DNA of 64,000 nt from Clostridiales bacterium 1_7_47FAA (GCA_000155435.1 DS990265.1:61945-125944); one strand, 5' to 3'; positions 53,951-63,525 are shown, numbered from the stretch's first letter. The notes: generated from the letters alone by a model not told the origin. Program-made: numbers and translations.

Positions 53951-54958
53951 TTATTTGTTCAGGTTGGTATAGAATGGTGTCTTTGCCGGGGAAAGCAGCA
54001 GTTCCTTTAACTGCCCATCCAGCTTGAAGATGGTAACGGAAAGTCCTGCCATCTCCATGGAGGTTGCATATTCACCCACATGAGGCATCACAACCTTGAC
54101 GCCCATGTCATTTAACAGCTCGTGGACACGGCGGTACACAATCAGCTGCTCTTCCATGGGGGTTGCACCCAGACCGTTGACCATGACAGACACTTCGTCA
54201 CCCTCTGCCAGAGGCATATCCTCTGTAATCCTGCCAACCAGGGTTTCCGCAACCTCATCGGCCGTCATCATTTTCCTGACCTCGATTCCCTTCTCCCCAT
54301 GGATGCCCATTCCGATTTCAATCTCATCGTCTTCTATTTGGAAGGTGGGTTCCCCTACCTGAGGAACAATACATGGTGACAGGGCCACGCCCATGGTGCG
54401 GATATTGTCAAGGGCCTTCTGCGCCACTCCGGCCACTTCCTCCAGGGACATCATGCGCTCCGCGGCAGCGCCTGCGGCCTTAAAGGCATATACCATTCCG
54501 GCAACACCGCGGCGTTTTTCCATTGTCTCCTTGGGACTGCTGGCAACATCGTCCTTTACACGCACTGTTTTGGTTTCCACATCATCCATTTCCACCATTT
54601 CACAGGCCATGTCAAAGTTCATATTATCGCCGCCGTAGTTCCCGTACAGGCAGAGCACGCCGCTGCCGTAATCACAGGCCTTAATCATATCGGCCATCTT
54701 CTTGGCGGACGGGGACGCGAATACATTGCCCACCGCGCATCCGTCCAGCATGCCCTGGCCCACATAGCCAAGGAATACGGGAAGATGTCCGCTTCCTCCG
54801 GCTGTCACGATTCCAACCTTGCCCTTTTCAACCGGGTAATTGGTGAGAAGTATCCTCTCATCCCCGTCTAACAATTTAACCTTATCCCCATAGGCATAAA
54901 TAATGCCTTCCATTGTCTCTTTTACAAAATTCTCCGGTTTGTTGATTAATTTCTTCAT
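53951..54958 (-). CDS. dhaK: Dihydroxyacetone-kinase K subunit homologue
   Basis: Substrate-binding subunit, 335 residues from 54958. Asp111 (NYGGDNMNF), His220 (GMGIHGEKG), the residue that binds the ketose covalently, and His58 (GSGHLP) are conserved. GSGHLP replaces the usual GSGHEP. Related kinases act on erythrulose or other short ketoses. The start overlaps the SDR stop (ATGA) with AAGGAAGGGG before it. Confidence 0.9.
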   Translation of the reverse strand: MKKLINKPENFVKETMEGIIYAYGDKVKLLDGDERILLTNYPVEKGKVGIVTAGGSGHLPVFLGYVGQGMLDGCAVGNVFASPSAKKMADMIKACDYGSGVLCLYGNYGGDNMNFDMACEMVEMDDVETKTVRVKDDVASSPKETMEKRRGVAGMVYAFKAAGAAAERMMSLEEVAGVAQKALDNIRTMGVALSPCIVPQVGEPTFQIEDDEIEIGMGIHGEKGIEVRKMMTADEVAETLVGRITEDMPLAEGDEVSVMVNGLGATPMEEQLIVYRRVHELLNDMGVKVVMPHVGEYATSMEMAGLSVTIFKLDGQLKELLLSPAKTPFYTNLNK

Positions 54959-55869
54959 GCTTGTTCCCCTTCCTTTTTTACATATGAATATTCCGGATTC
55001 AATACAATACTGCGTCCCCCTGAAACCTCCAGGCTGGTGCCTGTTATGTAGGAAGCCCGGCTGCTGCAAAGAAATACCACCGGGGCAGCTATCTCCTCCG
55101 GCACGGCCACACGCCGTAAAAGGGTGTCGTCCGTATTCCGTTTCAGATAATCCGGTTTGATATTAGCCGCCACTGCCGGGGTTGCCGTAAATCCCGGCAG
55201 CACGGAATTAACCCGGACCCCATAAGCCGCATATTCCCCTGCAAAGGAAACCGCCAGCTTAATCACTGCCGACTTTAAAGGCCCATACAGGGTGCTGGCG
55301 CCCACGGTGCCGCATCTGGCCGCCAGGGAGCTGATATTGATAATGCTTCCGCCGGTTTTTTTCATGTAGCGGAAAGCTGCCTGGGTGCCGTATATGGTGC
55401 TGAAGAAGCATACCTTTGTAATCTTCTCAATATCCTGCTCCCTGTACTCTTCCCCCTCTTTTGGGAAACTGGCCCCTACATTGTTAATCCAGCAGTCCAG
55501 GGAACCGAACCGCCCATAAGCTCCCTTCGCAACCCTGTAGACATCTTCCTCCACCGTCATGTCTGCGGCGGTTCCATATACTGTTCCATATACCGCTCCA
55601 TGTACCGTATGGCCTGAGGCGCCAGACGGCTCCGCCATTCCATCCGATACTGCGGCGCCAGCCGACTCCGCCATTCCATCCGATACCGCGGCGCCAGCCG
55701 ATGCCCCTGCTCCGCCCAAGGCCCTCACCGCGGCATCCACTTCATCCACATTCCTGGCACAGATAAAAACATTGGCCCCCTCTTCCAGGAAGGTCTTTGC
55801 AACCGCGTACCCGATGCCCTTGCTGCCACCTGTGACGACGGCGGTCTTTCCTTTCAGTCCTAAGTCCAT
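54955..55869 (-). CDS. SDR-family oxidoreductase with repeat insertion
   Basis: Short-chain dehydrogenase, 304 residues. TGGSKGIG (13-20), NNVG, Ser181, Tyr195 and Lys199 (YGPLK) form a complete catalytic site. Residues 52-101, between the second helix and the strand that begins DMTV, are a low-complexity insert: SAGAAVSDGMAE twice, then GAVYGTVYGT. Normal SDRs are about 250 residues, so this explains the extra length. Between livF and dhaK; could oxidise a polyol to the ketose that DhaKL phosphorylates. Confidence 0.9.
   Translation of the reverse strand: MDLGLKGKTAVVTGGSKGIGYAVAKTFLEEGANVFICARNVDEVDAAVRALGGAGASAGAAVSDGMAESAGAAVSDGMAEPSGASGHTVHGAVYGTVYGTAADMTVEEDVYRVAKGAYGRFGSLDCWINNVGASFPKEGEEYREQDIEKITKVCFFSTIYGTQAAFRYMKKTGGSIINISSLAARCGTVGASTLYGPLKSAVIKLAVSFAGEYAAYGVRVNSVLPGFTATPAVAANIKPDYLKRNTDDTLLRRVAVPEEIAAPVVFLCSSRASYITGTSLEVSGGRSIVLNPEYSYVKKEGEQA
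55571..55701. repeat. Two in-frame minisatellites inside the SDR gene
   Basis: Three 12-base units (GTTCCATATACT, GTTCCATATACC, GCTCCATGTACC; 55571-55606) and two 36-base units (55630-55665 and 55666-55701, differing at one base). Both unit lengths are multiples of three, so copy-number change keeps the frame. Confidence 0.92.
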
Positions 55870-55895
55870 ATCCTGCCTGCTTTCCCCGATTTTTC

Positions 55896-56606
55896 CTACG
55901 CACCCAGATAAGCTGCCTTCACCCTTGGGTCCACAAGGAGTTCCTTGCCCTTGCCTTCCATGATGATCTTACCTGTCTCCAGCACATAACCCCTGTCCGC
56001 AATGGACAATGCCATGGATGCATTCTGCTCAATCAGAAGGATGGTCTTGCCCATGTCCCTGATTTTTAATATCAGTTCAAATATATCTTCAACAATAATC
56101 GGCGCCAGTCCCAGGGACGGCTCATCCAACATCACTATATCCGGGTCCATCATAAGGCCCCTTGATATGGCAAGCATCTGCTGCTCGCCGCCTGACAGGC
56201 TTCCTCCTGCCTGGCCGATACGCTCCTTCAGACGCGGGAACAGGGTATACTGTTCCTCCACCAGTTCATTGATCCTGGCCTTGGTAAGCTTAGGGTTTCC
56301 CAGGGAGCCTGCAATCAGGTTCTCGTACACGGTCAGGGCCGGGAAAATCTTCCTTCCCTCAGGCACATGGCACATACCCATTTTCACCACTTTATCCGGT
56401 GGCATCTTTGTGATGTCATGCCCCTTAAATGTAATCTTGCCGCTTACCTTGGGAACCAGCCCCGATATGGCGCCCAGGGTAGTTGTCTTACCCGCGCCGT
56501 TGGAACCGATCAGTGTGATGATCTCGCCTTCCTCCACGTGGAAGCTGATGTCCGTAAGCGCTGTGATATATCCGTAATTGACTGAAAGATGTTCCACATT
56601 AAGCAT
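55896..56606 (-). CDS. livF: Branched-chain-type ABC importer ATPase LivF
   Basis: 236 residues: Walker A GSNGAGKTT, signature LSGGEQQMLAISRG, Walker B MLDEPSLGL. The LivF form binds LivG. Start overlaps the livG stop by eight bases. Confidence 0.93.
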   Translation of the reverse strand: MLNVEHLSVNYGYITALTDISFHVEEGEIITLIGSNGAGKTTTLGAISGLVPKVSGKITFKGHDITKMPPDKVVKMGMCHVPEGRKIFPALTVYENLIAGSLGNPKLTKARINELVEEQYTLFPRLKERIGQAGGSLSGGEQQMLAISRGLMMDPDIVMLDEPSLGLAPIIVEDIFELILKIRDMGKTILLIEQNASMALSIADRGYVLETGKIIMEGKGKELLVDPRVKAAYLGA

Positions 56607-57420
56607 GAACCTTCACCGCCTCTCCTGCAATGATACCCTTGCCGAAATATGCCTCCTGCACTTCCTTGTTGGACTTCACCTCATCCGGCGTGCCCTCGCA
56701 TATCTTCTGTCCGAAGTTCAGGACCAGGATGCGGTTACAGGAATTCATCACGAACTTCATGTCATGTTCAATAACCGCGATGGTATATCCGCCTTCGTTG
56801 AGCATTTTGATAAACTCCATAAGCTCCTGTGTCTCCAGGGGGTTCATGCCTGCCGCAGGCTCATCCAGCAAAAGGATGTACGGCTCCAGGGCCAGCGCCC
56901 TGGCAATCTCGACCTTACGCTGCATGCCGTATGCCAGGTTGCCCGCCATGGTATCCCTGTATTCAAACAGGCCGATGGCCTTTAATATCTCCTCGCTCTT
57001 GCTGATCGCGTACTCCTCATCCTGCCTGTAGGTCTTGGTGTGGACGATTGCATCCAGCATATTGCTCTTCGTCCTGATATGGCATCCAATCTTAACATTG
57101 TCCAGGACGCTCATGAACTTAAACAGCTGCAGGTTCTGGAAGGTCCTTGCCATACGTTTCCTTGCTACCCTTTCAGATGAAAATCCGGTCACATCCTCTC
57201 CCATCAGGTATACCTTGCCCTTGGTGGGGGTGTACATTCCGGTACACATATTAAAGAAGGTGGTCTTCCCGGCCCCGTTAGGCCCGATGATGCCGAAAAT
57301 GTCGCCTGCCATTACCTTCATATCCACGTTTTCAACTGCCTTCAGACCGCCAAAGTATTTACATAAGCCTTTTGATTCAAGAATCGGTACGCTTCTGTCA
57401 ATCTTATCGAACTCAATCAT
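56599..57420 (-). CDS. livG: Branched-chain-type ABC importer ATPase LivG
   Basis: 273 residues: Walker A GPNGAGKTTFFN, AYGMQRKVEIARAL signature and LLLDEPAAGMNP, as in LivG. Overlaps livM by four bases. Confidence 0.93.
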   Translation of the reverse strand: MIEFDKIDRSVPILESKGLCKYFGGLKAVENVDMKVMAGDIFGIIGPNGAGKTTFFNMCTGMYTPTKGKVYLMGEDVTGFSSERVARKRMARTFQNLQLFKFMSVLDNVKIGCHIRTKSNMLDAIVHTKTYRQDEEYAISKSEEILKAIGLFEYRDTMAGNLAYGMQRKVEIARALALEPYILLLDEPAAGMNPLETQELMEFIKMLNEGGYTIAVIEHDMKFVMNSCNRILVLNFGQKICEGTPDEVKSNKEVQEAYFGKGIIAGEAVKVHA

Positions 57421-58427
57421 GCCTTCTTCACCTCCGGAGTCTTTTTCTTATCCCCATCCTTTTTCTGGATTTCACCGCCGGCAAGGATGGAATCAGATGC
57501 ACCCATAAGTCCCTGAGGACGCACCCACATCATCAGGATGATGATGATTGCATAGATTACATATCTCCAGTTCTCCAGGAAACGCAGGGCCTCAGTCAGG
57601 ATTGTAACAATTGTGGAACCAAGGATCGGTCCAAGCAGGGTCCCCTGTCCTCCGATGACAACCATGGCCAGCACGTTAAAACCTGTATCCGTGGTAAACT
57701 GCGAAGACTCAATATAGTTGACAAAGGGAGCGTAGGCAGCCCCGATGATCCCTGCCCAGAATGCCCCGTACATGAAGTTCATGCACTTGCACTTACTGGT
57801 CTCAACGCCCAGTGACTTGGCAGCCACCTGGTCCTCACGGATTGCCATCCATGCGCGGCCCACCCTGGATTTTAAGACCCTGTCCGTAATGAACAGGAAC
57901 ACCACGCCGATGATAAGGAATATGAAGTAGTAATATTTAGGCTTGAACATTTCCAGGCCAAAGAAATTAGGATAAGGAATCTGCTTGATACCCAATGCGC
58001 CGCCGGTCACAGGCGTCCAGGTCTGGGCAATGATCCTTATGATCTCAGATGCGCCCAGCGTGACAATGGACAGATAGATTCCCGACAGCTTAAGCGTTGG
58101 AAGGCTTACAATCAGTCCCACAAGGGCTGCAAGGATACCTGCAACCGGAAGGGCAATCCAGAAGTCCACGCCCACATTCTTGGACAGGGCCGCGCAGGTA
58201 TAAGCGCCGATTGCAAAGAATCCGGCCTGGCCCAGACAGGTCTGGCCGCTGTAGCCGTTGATTACGTTCAGGGAGCCGGCCAATGTGGCATACATCATGA
58301 TGGTACAGATATATCTCAGTATCAGGGCCTGTTTAATCACAAACGGAAGCACGATGGATATAACAAGAAGAGCTAACAGTACAGGCAGCTTATGTTTTTC
58401 ATAAAATGCTTTTGCCTTATTCATCAT
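57417..58427 (-). CDS. livM: Branched-chain-type ABC importer permease LivM
   Basis: 336 residues, about nine helices, with NGYSGQTCLGQAGFFAIGAY and RVGRAWMAIREDQVAAKSLG, the LivM landmarks. The C-terminus is lysine-rich. Four-base overlaps with livH and livG. Confidence 0.93.
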   Translation of the reverse strand: MMNKAKAFYEKHKLPVLLALLVISIVLPFVIKQALILRYICTIMMYATLAGSLNVINGYSGQTCLGQAGFFAIGAYTCAALSKNVGVDFWIALPVAGILAALVGLIVSLPTLKLSGIYLSIVTLGASEIIRIIAQTWTPVTGGALGIKQIPYPNFFGLEMFKPKYYYFIFLIIGVVFLFITDRVLKSRVGRAWMAIREDQVAAKSLGVETSKCKCMNFMYGAFWAGIIGAAYAPFVNYIESSQFTTDTGFNVLAMVVIGGQGTLLGPILGSTIVTILTEALRFLENWRYVIYAIIIILMMWVRPQGLMGASDSILAGGEIQKKDGDKKKTPEVKKA

Positions 58428-59317
58428 ACCCTCACTCCTTTCTTGCTGACAAATCCCTGAGGCCTGATTAACAGTACAAGAATCAGGAAGCCGAATGCAA
58501 ATACATCGCGGAAGGTTGCAGCCGATACCGCAATGCCCAGGTTCTCAATGACACCGATACACAGGCCGCCCAGGGCAGAGAACCGGATATCCACCAGGCC
58601 GCCCAGCACGCTGGCCGCAAATGCCTTCATACTGTAGATACCGCCCATGGTAGCTGATACGGAATAATAATAGATACAGAGCAGGATGCCCGCAATGCCG
58701 CCAAATCCGGAACCAATACAGTTACCGATCATGGCTGTACGTTTTACGTTAATGCCCACCAGATAAGCAGCATCCTTGTTCTGGCTTACGGCTCTGAGGG
58801 CAATGCCCCACTTGGTCTTGTTAAAGAACAGGGTCAGCGCGGAGGCCAGCACCACCACAAGAACAATCACCACAATCTGGAGAAGCTTAATATCCAGTCG
58901 AACACTACCTAACATTAAGGTAAATGTTTTATTTTCAACAATATCAAGAACCGGTTTTGTCTCAGGTCCGAATACGATCTGAGCCAGGTTTTTAATCAGC
59001 ATACTGATGCCGATGGTACACAGCAGTGAAATATGCCTTGGTGCATTAAAGAATTTCTCATAACAAAGCTTATAAACAACAATACCGATCAGGAATGAAC
59101 CTGTAAATGCCGCAAGGATTGCCAGGGGCAGGTTATTTCCAAATAAAAGGAAAATATAATAAGACGAGAACGCCCCGATCATCATGATCTCGCCATATGT
59201 GAATGTAACCATTCCTACTACACCGACTATAACAGAATAGCCGATTGCCATCAGTGCGTAAATCGCGCCCTGGCACAAGCCGTTAACCAGCTGATTTAAT
59301 ACATATTCCATCTCCAT
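58424..59317 (-). CDS. livH: Branched-chain-type ABC importer permease LivH
   Basis: 297 residues, about eight helices, with NGLCQGAIYALMAIGYSVI and AVSQNKDAAYLVGIN typical of LivH. 106 bases separate it from livK, a short spacer with no clear terminator. Confidence 0.93.
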   Translation of the reverse strand: MEMEYVLNQLVNGLCQGAIYALMAIGYSVIVGVVGMVTFTYGEIMMIGAFSSYYIFLLFGNNLPLAILAAFTGSFLIGIVVYKLCYEKFFNAPRHISLLCTIGISMLIKNLAQIVFGPETKPVLDIVENKTFTLMLGSVRLDIKLLQIVVIVLVVVLASALTLFFNKTKWGIALRAVSQNKDAAYLVGINVKRTAMIGNCIGSGFGGIAGILLCIYYYSVSATMGGIYSMKAFAASVLGGLVDIRFSALGGLCIGVIENLGIAVSAATFRDVFAFGFLILVLLIRPQGFVSKKGVRV

Positions 59318-59423
59318 ACCTCCGCGAAGTTTTTTTAAGGGGCGGCAGTGCCCGGGCGGAATAAATCATCAAACACGCCCTGACATGCCGCCCCCTTGCT
59401 GCCTTTCTATACGCTATGGCGAA

Positions 59424-60602
59424 TTAAAGGCCTTCTGCGCCGTATTCAAATCCTTCAAGAACAACCCACTTGGCATCCTTAACACCGCAGATCATGTACT
59501 GACGTTCGATATCGCCGTCCGGTGTAAAGTTAAGTGCGCCTGTAACGCCTGTATTCTGGCTTTCAGCCAACGCCTGCTGGATTGCATCACGTGTGATTTC
59601 CCCATCGCCAATCTTCTCTACCGCATTGGCAATCAGATATACACAGTCATAAGCACATGCAGGGTGGATGGTTGGTGCAAATCCTGCCTCGCCCTCAAAC
59701 CACTTTGCCCAGCTGGAAAGCTCCTCATTGTTCTCATCAAAGAAGAAAGGAGAGGTAACAATCAGGTTATCCGGTGTGGTCAGCTGCTTAATCAGCTGCT
59801 CGGAGGTGCCAGGCCCTAAAGCAACGTGCTGGATATCCCATCCCGCCGCGTCTGCCTGGTTGAAGATAGCTGCCACGGAATCGCCCTGGTCCATGACTAC
59901 CAGGCAGTCCGGGTCAATGGATCTCATCTTTGTAATCAGGGAGCTGAAATCCTTCTCGCCTGTGGCGTATTTCTCAACCGTCACATCCAGGCCTTCCTTC
60001 TCAGCCTGAATCATGAAGTTGTCATAACAGGAAAGACCCCAGTCACTGTCCACACGGATAACGGCAATCTTCTGTGCGCCCAGGTATTTTTTAAGTATGT
60101 ACTTTGCAAGGTAAGGAGCTTCCACGTCCTGGCGGCCCATGATACTGAAGCAGTATTTGCTCATGTTGGCATAGTCAGGTGCGGATGCGGTGGGGCTTAA
60201 CTGTACGATTCCATAGCGGTCCACGATCTCGGCATTGGCCTTGCATGCGCCGGAGGTAAAGTCGCCCAGGATAGCCATGACACTTTCATCTTCAGCGAAG
60301 TTGGTTGCCATGTTGGAGGACACCACTGCGTCACCCTGCGTATCCTTAATCTCGATTTCAAACTTATGTCCGTTAATGCCGCCCTTTTCATTAATCTCAT
60401 CAATTGCCTTCTGGAATCCGATCTGGAATCCCTTTCCATACTCAGCATAGTTGCCGGTAAGAGGCGCCAGACCTCCCAGCTTGATGACTGATTTATCCCC
60501 CGGGGCTGCTTCTGTCTTGGTTCCGCCTGAACATCCTGTCAGTAATCCTGCCGCCATTGCAGCTGAAAGTGCCAGAGCTGCCATTGTCTTAAACCTTTTC
60601 AT
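59424..60602 (-). CDS. Branched-chain-type ABC substrate-binding lipoprotein
   Basis: 392 residues from 60602 (AAGGAGGAG before it). Lipobox LTGC near residue 20; then IKLGGLAPLTGNYAEYGKGF and the two-domain LivJ/K fold. The HAAT family binds amino acids but also amides, urea and aromatic acids, so the ligand need not be a branched-chain amino acid. Confidence 0.92.
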   Translation of the reverse strand: MKRFKTMAALALSAAMAAGLLTGCSGGTKTEAAPGDKSVIKLGGLAPLTGNYAEYGKGFQIGFQKAIDEINEKGGINGHKFEIEIKDTQGDAVVSSNMATNFAEDESVMAILGDFTSGACKANAEIVDRYGIVQLSPTASAPDYANMSKYCFSIMGRQDVEAPYLAKYILKKYLGAQKIAVIRVDSDWGLSCYDNFMIQAEKEGLDVTVEKYATGEKDFSSLITKMRSIDPDCLVVMDQGDSVAAIFNQADAAGWDIQHVALGPGTSEQLIKQLTTPDNLIVTSPFFFDENNEELSSWAKWFEGEAGFAPTIHPACAYDCVYLIANAVEKIGDGEITRDAIQQALAESQNTGVTGALNFTPDGDIERQYMICGVKDAKWVVLEGFEYGAEGL

Positions 60603-60631
60603 AAGAAAACTCCTCCTTGTATCTCTCCTGA

Positions 60632-61129
60632 TTATTTGTGGAAGCAAAGCTTACATGTAGCGCATCCCTTAGCCAGTGTATCGGTCAGATCCAGTGTCAG
60701 TCCCATAGCCTCTGCAATACCGCGGTCCCCGTCCATGGCGATGTCACAGAGCTTAGCGCAGGTCTCATCATCAAAGCCCAGCTTCTTCCATGCATTCAAC
60801 AGTGCGCAGTAGTGGAAATCAACAGGAACCTCTGTCTCTGTCACTTCATGTACTTCCTGCTCAAATGTCTTTCTTCCCAGTTCATTTAAGAATACCTCAG
60901 CGAAATCCCTGCAGTCATCCGGATTGGAACAGGCAGCCTTGAAGTTGGCGCCGTGGATGTTACCGCATCTCTTGATAGCCCTTCTGAATGCAGGCTCCGG
61001 ATCAATGCCGTCCTTTTTCAGTTCATCATAGATAAGGCCCATCCAGGTTGCCCTGTGCTCAATTGCCGCCCTGTTAATATTTGCCTGCTCGTCATTTGTA
61101 AGTGTTGCTACATTCTTGATTTCTCCCAT
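60632..61129 (-). CDS. L-2-amino-thiazoline-4-carboxylate hydrolase-like protein
   Basis: 165 residues resembling the ATC hydrolase family: ATWMGLIYDELKKDG, DFHYCALLNAWKKLGFDDE, CDIAMDGDRGIAEAMGL and the C-terminal CATCKLC. Characterised members open thiazoline rings or similar amides; many copies exist in gut Clostridia with unknown substrates. First gene of the liv operon, 29 bases before livK, which suggests that the imported compound is its substrate. Confidence 0.82.
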   Translation of the reverse strand: MGEIKNVATLTNDEQANINRAAIEHRATWMGLIYDELKKDGIDPEPAFRRAIKRCGNIHGANFKAACSNPDDCRDFAEVFLNELGRKTFEQEVHEVTETEVPVDFHYCALLNAWKKLGFDDETCAKLCDIAMDGDRGIAEAMGLTLDLTDTLAKGCATCKLCFHK

Positions 61130-61197
61130 GATATCTCTTATCTCCTTTCATTATATACAGCTTTATCTTCTGTGATTTGCTGTATCTCACAAAACTA

Positions 61198-61225
61198 ATC
61201 ATATCAGTTTTTATCTAAATGTCAA
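61198..61225 (-). promoter_or_regulatory. Promoter of the liv/SDR/dhaKL operon
   Basis: TTGACA (61220-61225), 16 bases, TATGAT (61198-61203) on the minus strand. Downstream, TGTGA-N11-TCACA (61171-61191) overlaps the likely start and is a possible site for the divergent GntR regulator. Confidence 0.75.
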
Positions 61226-61390
61226 GCATTTTTAGTTAATATTTATATTATTTTTCCATCATCCCTTATAAAAACATATATATTGCCCACCATTACGCAA
61301 AACAGCCCAAAAATCTAATATGACTATTTACATTTTTTACGAGGGGGATTATAATGGTTTTTAATGCTTTTTTATTTATTTTGTTTGGTA

Positions 61391-61419
61391 TTGATTTTGC
61401 TTCCAATATATTCTATACT
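61391..61419 (+). promoter_or_regulatory. Promoter of the FadR-type regulator
   Basis: TTGATT (61391-61396), 17 bases, TATACT (61414-61419), about 50 bases before the start codon at 61471. The divergent spacer (61130-61470) is A+T-rich and otherwise has no gene. Confidence 0.65.
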
Positions 61420-61470
61420 GATTGCATAAACATGATAGCATGACATTCCCCAAGAAAGGATACATCTAAT

Positions 61471-62109
61471 ATGATTAGCCAGGAAATGAACCTGAAAGAG
61501 CAGATACATCACCATCTGTTTTCGGATATAGTCAACGGCGTTTACACGCCAGGTAGCATTCTTCACGAAAAGAACCTGATGGAAAAATACGGAGTCAGCC
61601 GCGCCCCCATCCGCGAAGCCCTGATACAGCTATGCAGCGAGGGCGTACTTCGCAACCTTCCCAAACGCGGTTACGAGGTAACGGAAATCAGCGCCGAAGA
61701 GATACAGAACATCATACGCTACCGCATCTCCCTGGAATGCGGCTTCATGCAGCAGTATGGCTCCTATATAGACGATGCCCTCATAGAAAAGCTGGAACAG
61801 CACAACCTGAACCACCAGCAGCGCCAGGGCGAGGGCCTGACCGCCCTGGAACACTGGCAGGACAACATTTACTTCCACCTGCTTTTATTCTCCAATTACC
61901 GGAATGACTACGCTTACAAAAGACTCCAGGAATCCATGGCCACCCAGACACGTTTCTACGCCCAAAAACGCTCCCGCCAATGGCACTCCCCCATCTTCTA
62001 CGATGCGGACGGACTCCATGTGGCAATCGTGGATTACCTGAAGCAGAAAAACTATAGTATGGCGTCTAATATCCTGAAGGCGGATATTGAAGATAGTACG
62101 ACGATGTGA
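61471..62109 (+). CDS. GntR-family regulator, FadR/FCD subgroup
   Basis: 212 residues: winged helix with VNGVYTPGSILHEKNLMEKYG and VSRAPIREALIQLCSEGVLR, then the helical FCD domain that senses a metabolite. Divergent from the liv/SDR/dhaKL operon; likely its repressor. The FCD ligands in the family are sugar acids and short organic acids. Confidence 0.92.
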   Translation: MISQEMNLKEQIHHHLFSDIVNGVYTPGSILHEKNLMEKYGVSRAPIREALIQLCSEGVLRNLPKRGYEVTEISAEEIQNIIRYRISLECGFMQQYGSYIDDALIEKLEQHNLNHQQRQGEGLTALEHWQDNIYFHLLLFSNYRNDYAYKRLQESMATQTRFYAQKRSRQWHSPIFYDADGLHVAIVDYLKQKNYSMASNILKADIEDSTTM

Positions 62110-62330
62110 GGTTTTAAAAGGAAATTTAAAAAAGAACAACCGATATGCCTCCCTCCCAGGTAAAAATAAAAACTTATTACTTGGGAGGGATTATACTTTA
62201 TGTCTAAAAAGAATATACCAAAAATCAGAACGGGTATCAAATAAAGCTTCCATTTATACTTCCATTTATCATAGTTACCGGCATATCTCAGGATTATTAT
62301 TCCGGAAGCCGCGCAACAGATAATTTTCAT
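62052..62330 (-). CDS. Doubtful short membrane ORF after fic
   Basis: 92 codons, start ATG overlapping the fic stop (ATGA), hydrophobic first half (LYLIPVLIFGIFFLDIKY). It runs through the hairpin at 62150-62190 and into the antisense of the FadR-type gene, so at best the first 45 residues are remains of a coupled membrane protein. Confidence 0.2.
   Translation of the reverse strand: MKIICCAASGIIILRYAGNYDKWKYKWKLYLIPVLIFGIFFLDIKYNPSQVISFYFYLGGRHIGCSFLNFLLKPHIVVLSSISAFRILDAIL
62150..62190. repeat. Palindromic hairpin 1 of a pair around fic
   Basis: TCCCTCCCAGGTAA (62150-62163) pairs with TTACTTGGGAGGGA (62177-62190), one wobble. Only 40 bases after the regulator stop, so may be its terminator. 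A related sequence is at 63711. Confidence 0.7.
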
Positions 62331-63472
62331 TCAGTATCTTTTCTTAAAATGTCAAGATATGCAGAGTAGGTATAAATTCTTGTTTTTCCTTTCTTGTCCG
62401 TCTGTTCCAGGATGTTTTTTTCCATTAGGACGGTCACAGCTCTTGCTACCGCATTATAAGACAGGGAGAGGGCACCAGCTGTTTTTCGGATTTCAATGAT
62501 GGGATTGGCCTCCAAATAACGGAATAGTTTTTTCAATGTGGCCTCCTGCCTGCCGGGAACATCCAGTAGGGCAATATTCTCCTCATGCAGCTTTGACAGT
62601 TTGTCAATCGTCTGCACAGCATCCTCTGCGGACTCAGCCACGGCCTGTAAAAAGAATCGGATCCACTGCTCATAATTTCCTTTGCTACGGACTTCTGTCA
62701 TCCGGTCATAGTATTCCACCCTGTTCCGCTTTAGAAAATAGGAAATATACAGGGTAGGTGTTGTCAGTATTCCCTTTTCCATGAGAAAAAGTGTAATTAA
62801 AAGCCGCCCCACACGACCGTTTCCATCGAGGAAAGGGTGTATGGTTTCAAATTGGTAATGGATCAATCCGGCACGAATCAGTGGATCAAGGTCATCTTCT
62901 GCATTCATATATTTTTCCAGGTCAATCATAGCTTGGTTCATGTCTTCCGGGTTGGGCGGAATATACCGGGCATTCTTCAAGGTACTGCCCTGCCCGCCAA
63001 TCCAGTTTTGCGAATAGCGGAACTCTCCTGGGCTTTTTTCCTGGCCCCGAACCCCTGCCATAAGCACTGCATGGGTTTCCTTTATCAGACGACAGCAAAG
63101 AGGAAGGCTCCTCAGACGGTTAATGGCGAATTCCGTCGCCCGGATATAGTTGATGACATCCGCTACATTTAGATTAACATTTACGTCCAGCATAGGGTCC
63201 AGTACGTCATCAAGAGTCGCCTGTGTTCCTTCGATTTGAGAAGACAGCAACGCTTCCTTTCGGACATACATAGATATAAACAGGTTTACACTGGGTATCC
63301 TGGAGGCCAGCCCTTCCAAAAGGGCAATCTGGCGATTTGCCTGTACCAGCAGATTCACGCTGTCCCTGTCCATCAAAATAGGTGGGTCAGGAGGCAGCGG
63401 AGACGGTGCAAACGATTGATATGCCATTTTTCCTGACAGGTTGTTTTTGAATTCCCCAGCTCTATTTTTCAC
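62327..63472 (-). CDS. Fic-domain AMPylator-like protein
   Basis: 381 residues. An N-terminal inhibitory helix with SSQIEG (77-82) whose Glu81 blocks the ATP site in class II Fic proteins; the catalytic HPFLDGNGR at 212-220 with His212; and a C-terminal winged helix (about 300-375). So it can add AMP or another nucleotide to targets when released from self-inhibition, and may bind DNA. No separate antitoxin gene. Start is at 63472. Confidence 0.9.
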   Translation of the reverse strand: MKNRAGEFKNNLSGKMAYQSFAPSPLPPDPPILMDRDSVNLLVQANRQIALLEGLASRIPSVNLFISMYVRKEALLSSQIEGTQATLDDVLDPMLDVNVNLNVADVINYIRATEFAINRLRSLPLCCRLIKETHAVLMAGVRGQEKSPGEFRYSQNWIGGQGSTLKNARYIPPNPEDMNQAMIDLEKYMNAEDDLDPLIRAGLIHYQFETIHPFLDGNGRVGRLLITLFLMEKGILTTPTLYISYFLKRNRVEYYDRMTEVRSKGNYEQWIRFFLQAVAESAEDAVQTIDKLSKLHEENIALLDVPGRQEATLKKLFRYLEANPIIEIRKTAGALSLSYNAVARAVTVLMEKNILEQTDKKGKTRIYTYSAYLDILRKDTE

Positions 63473-63525
63473 TTAGTTCACTCCTTCCTTTTCCGTCCTT
63501 CGGCCAAGTGGAAATTTCATAATTA

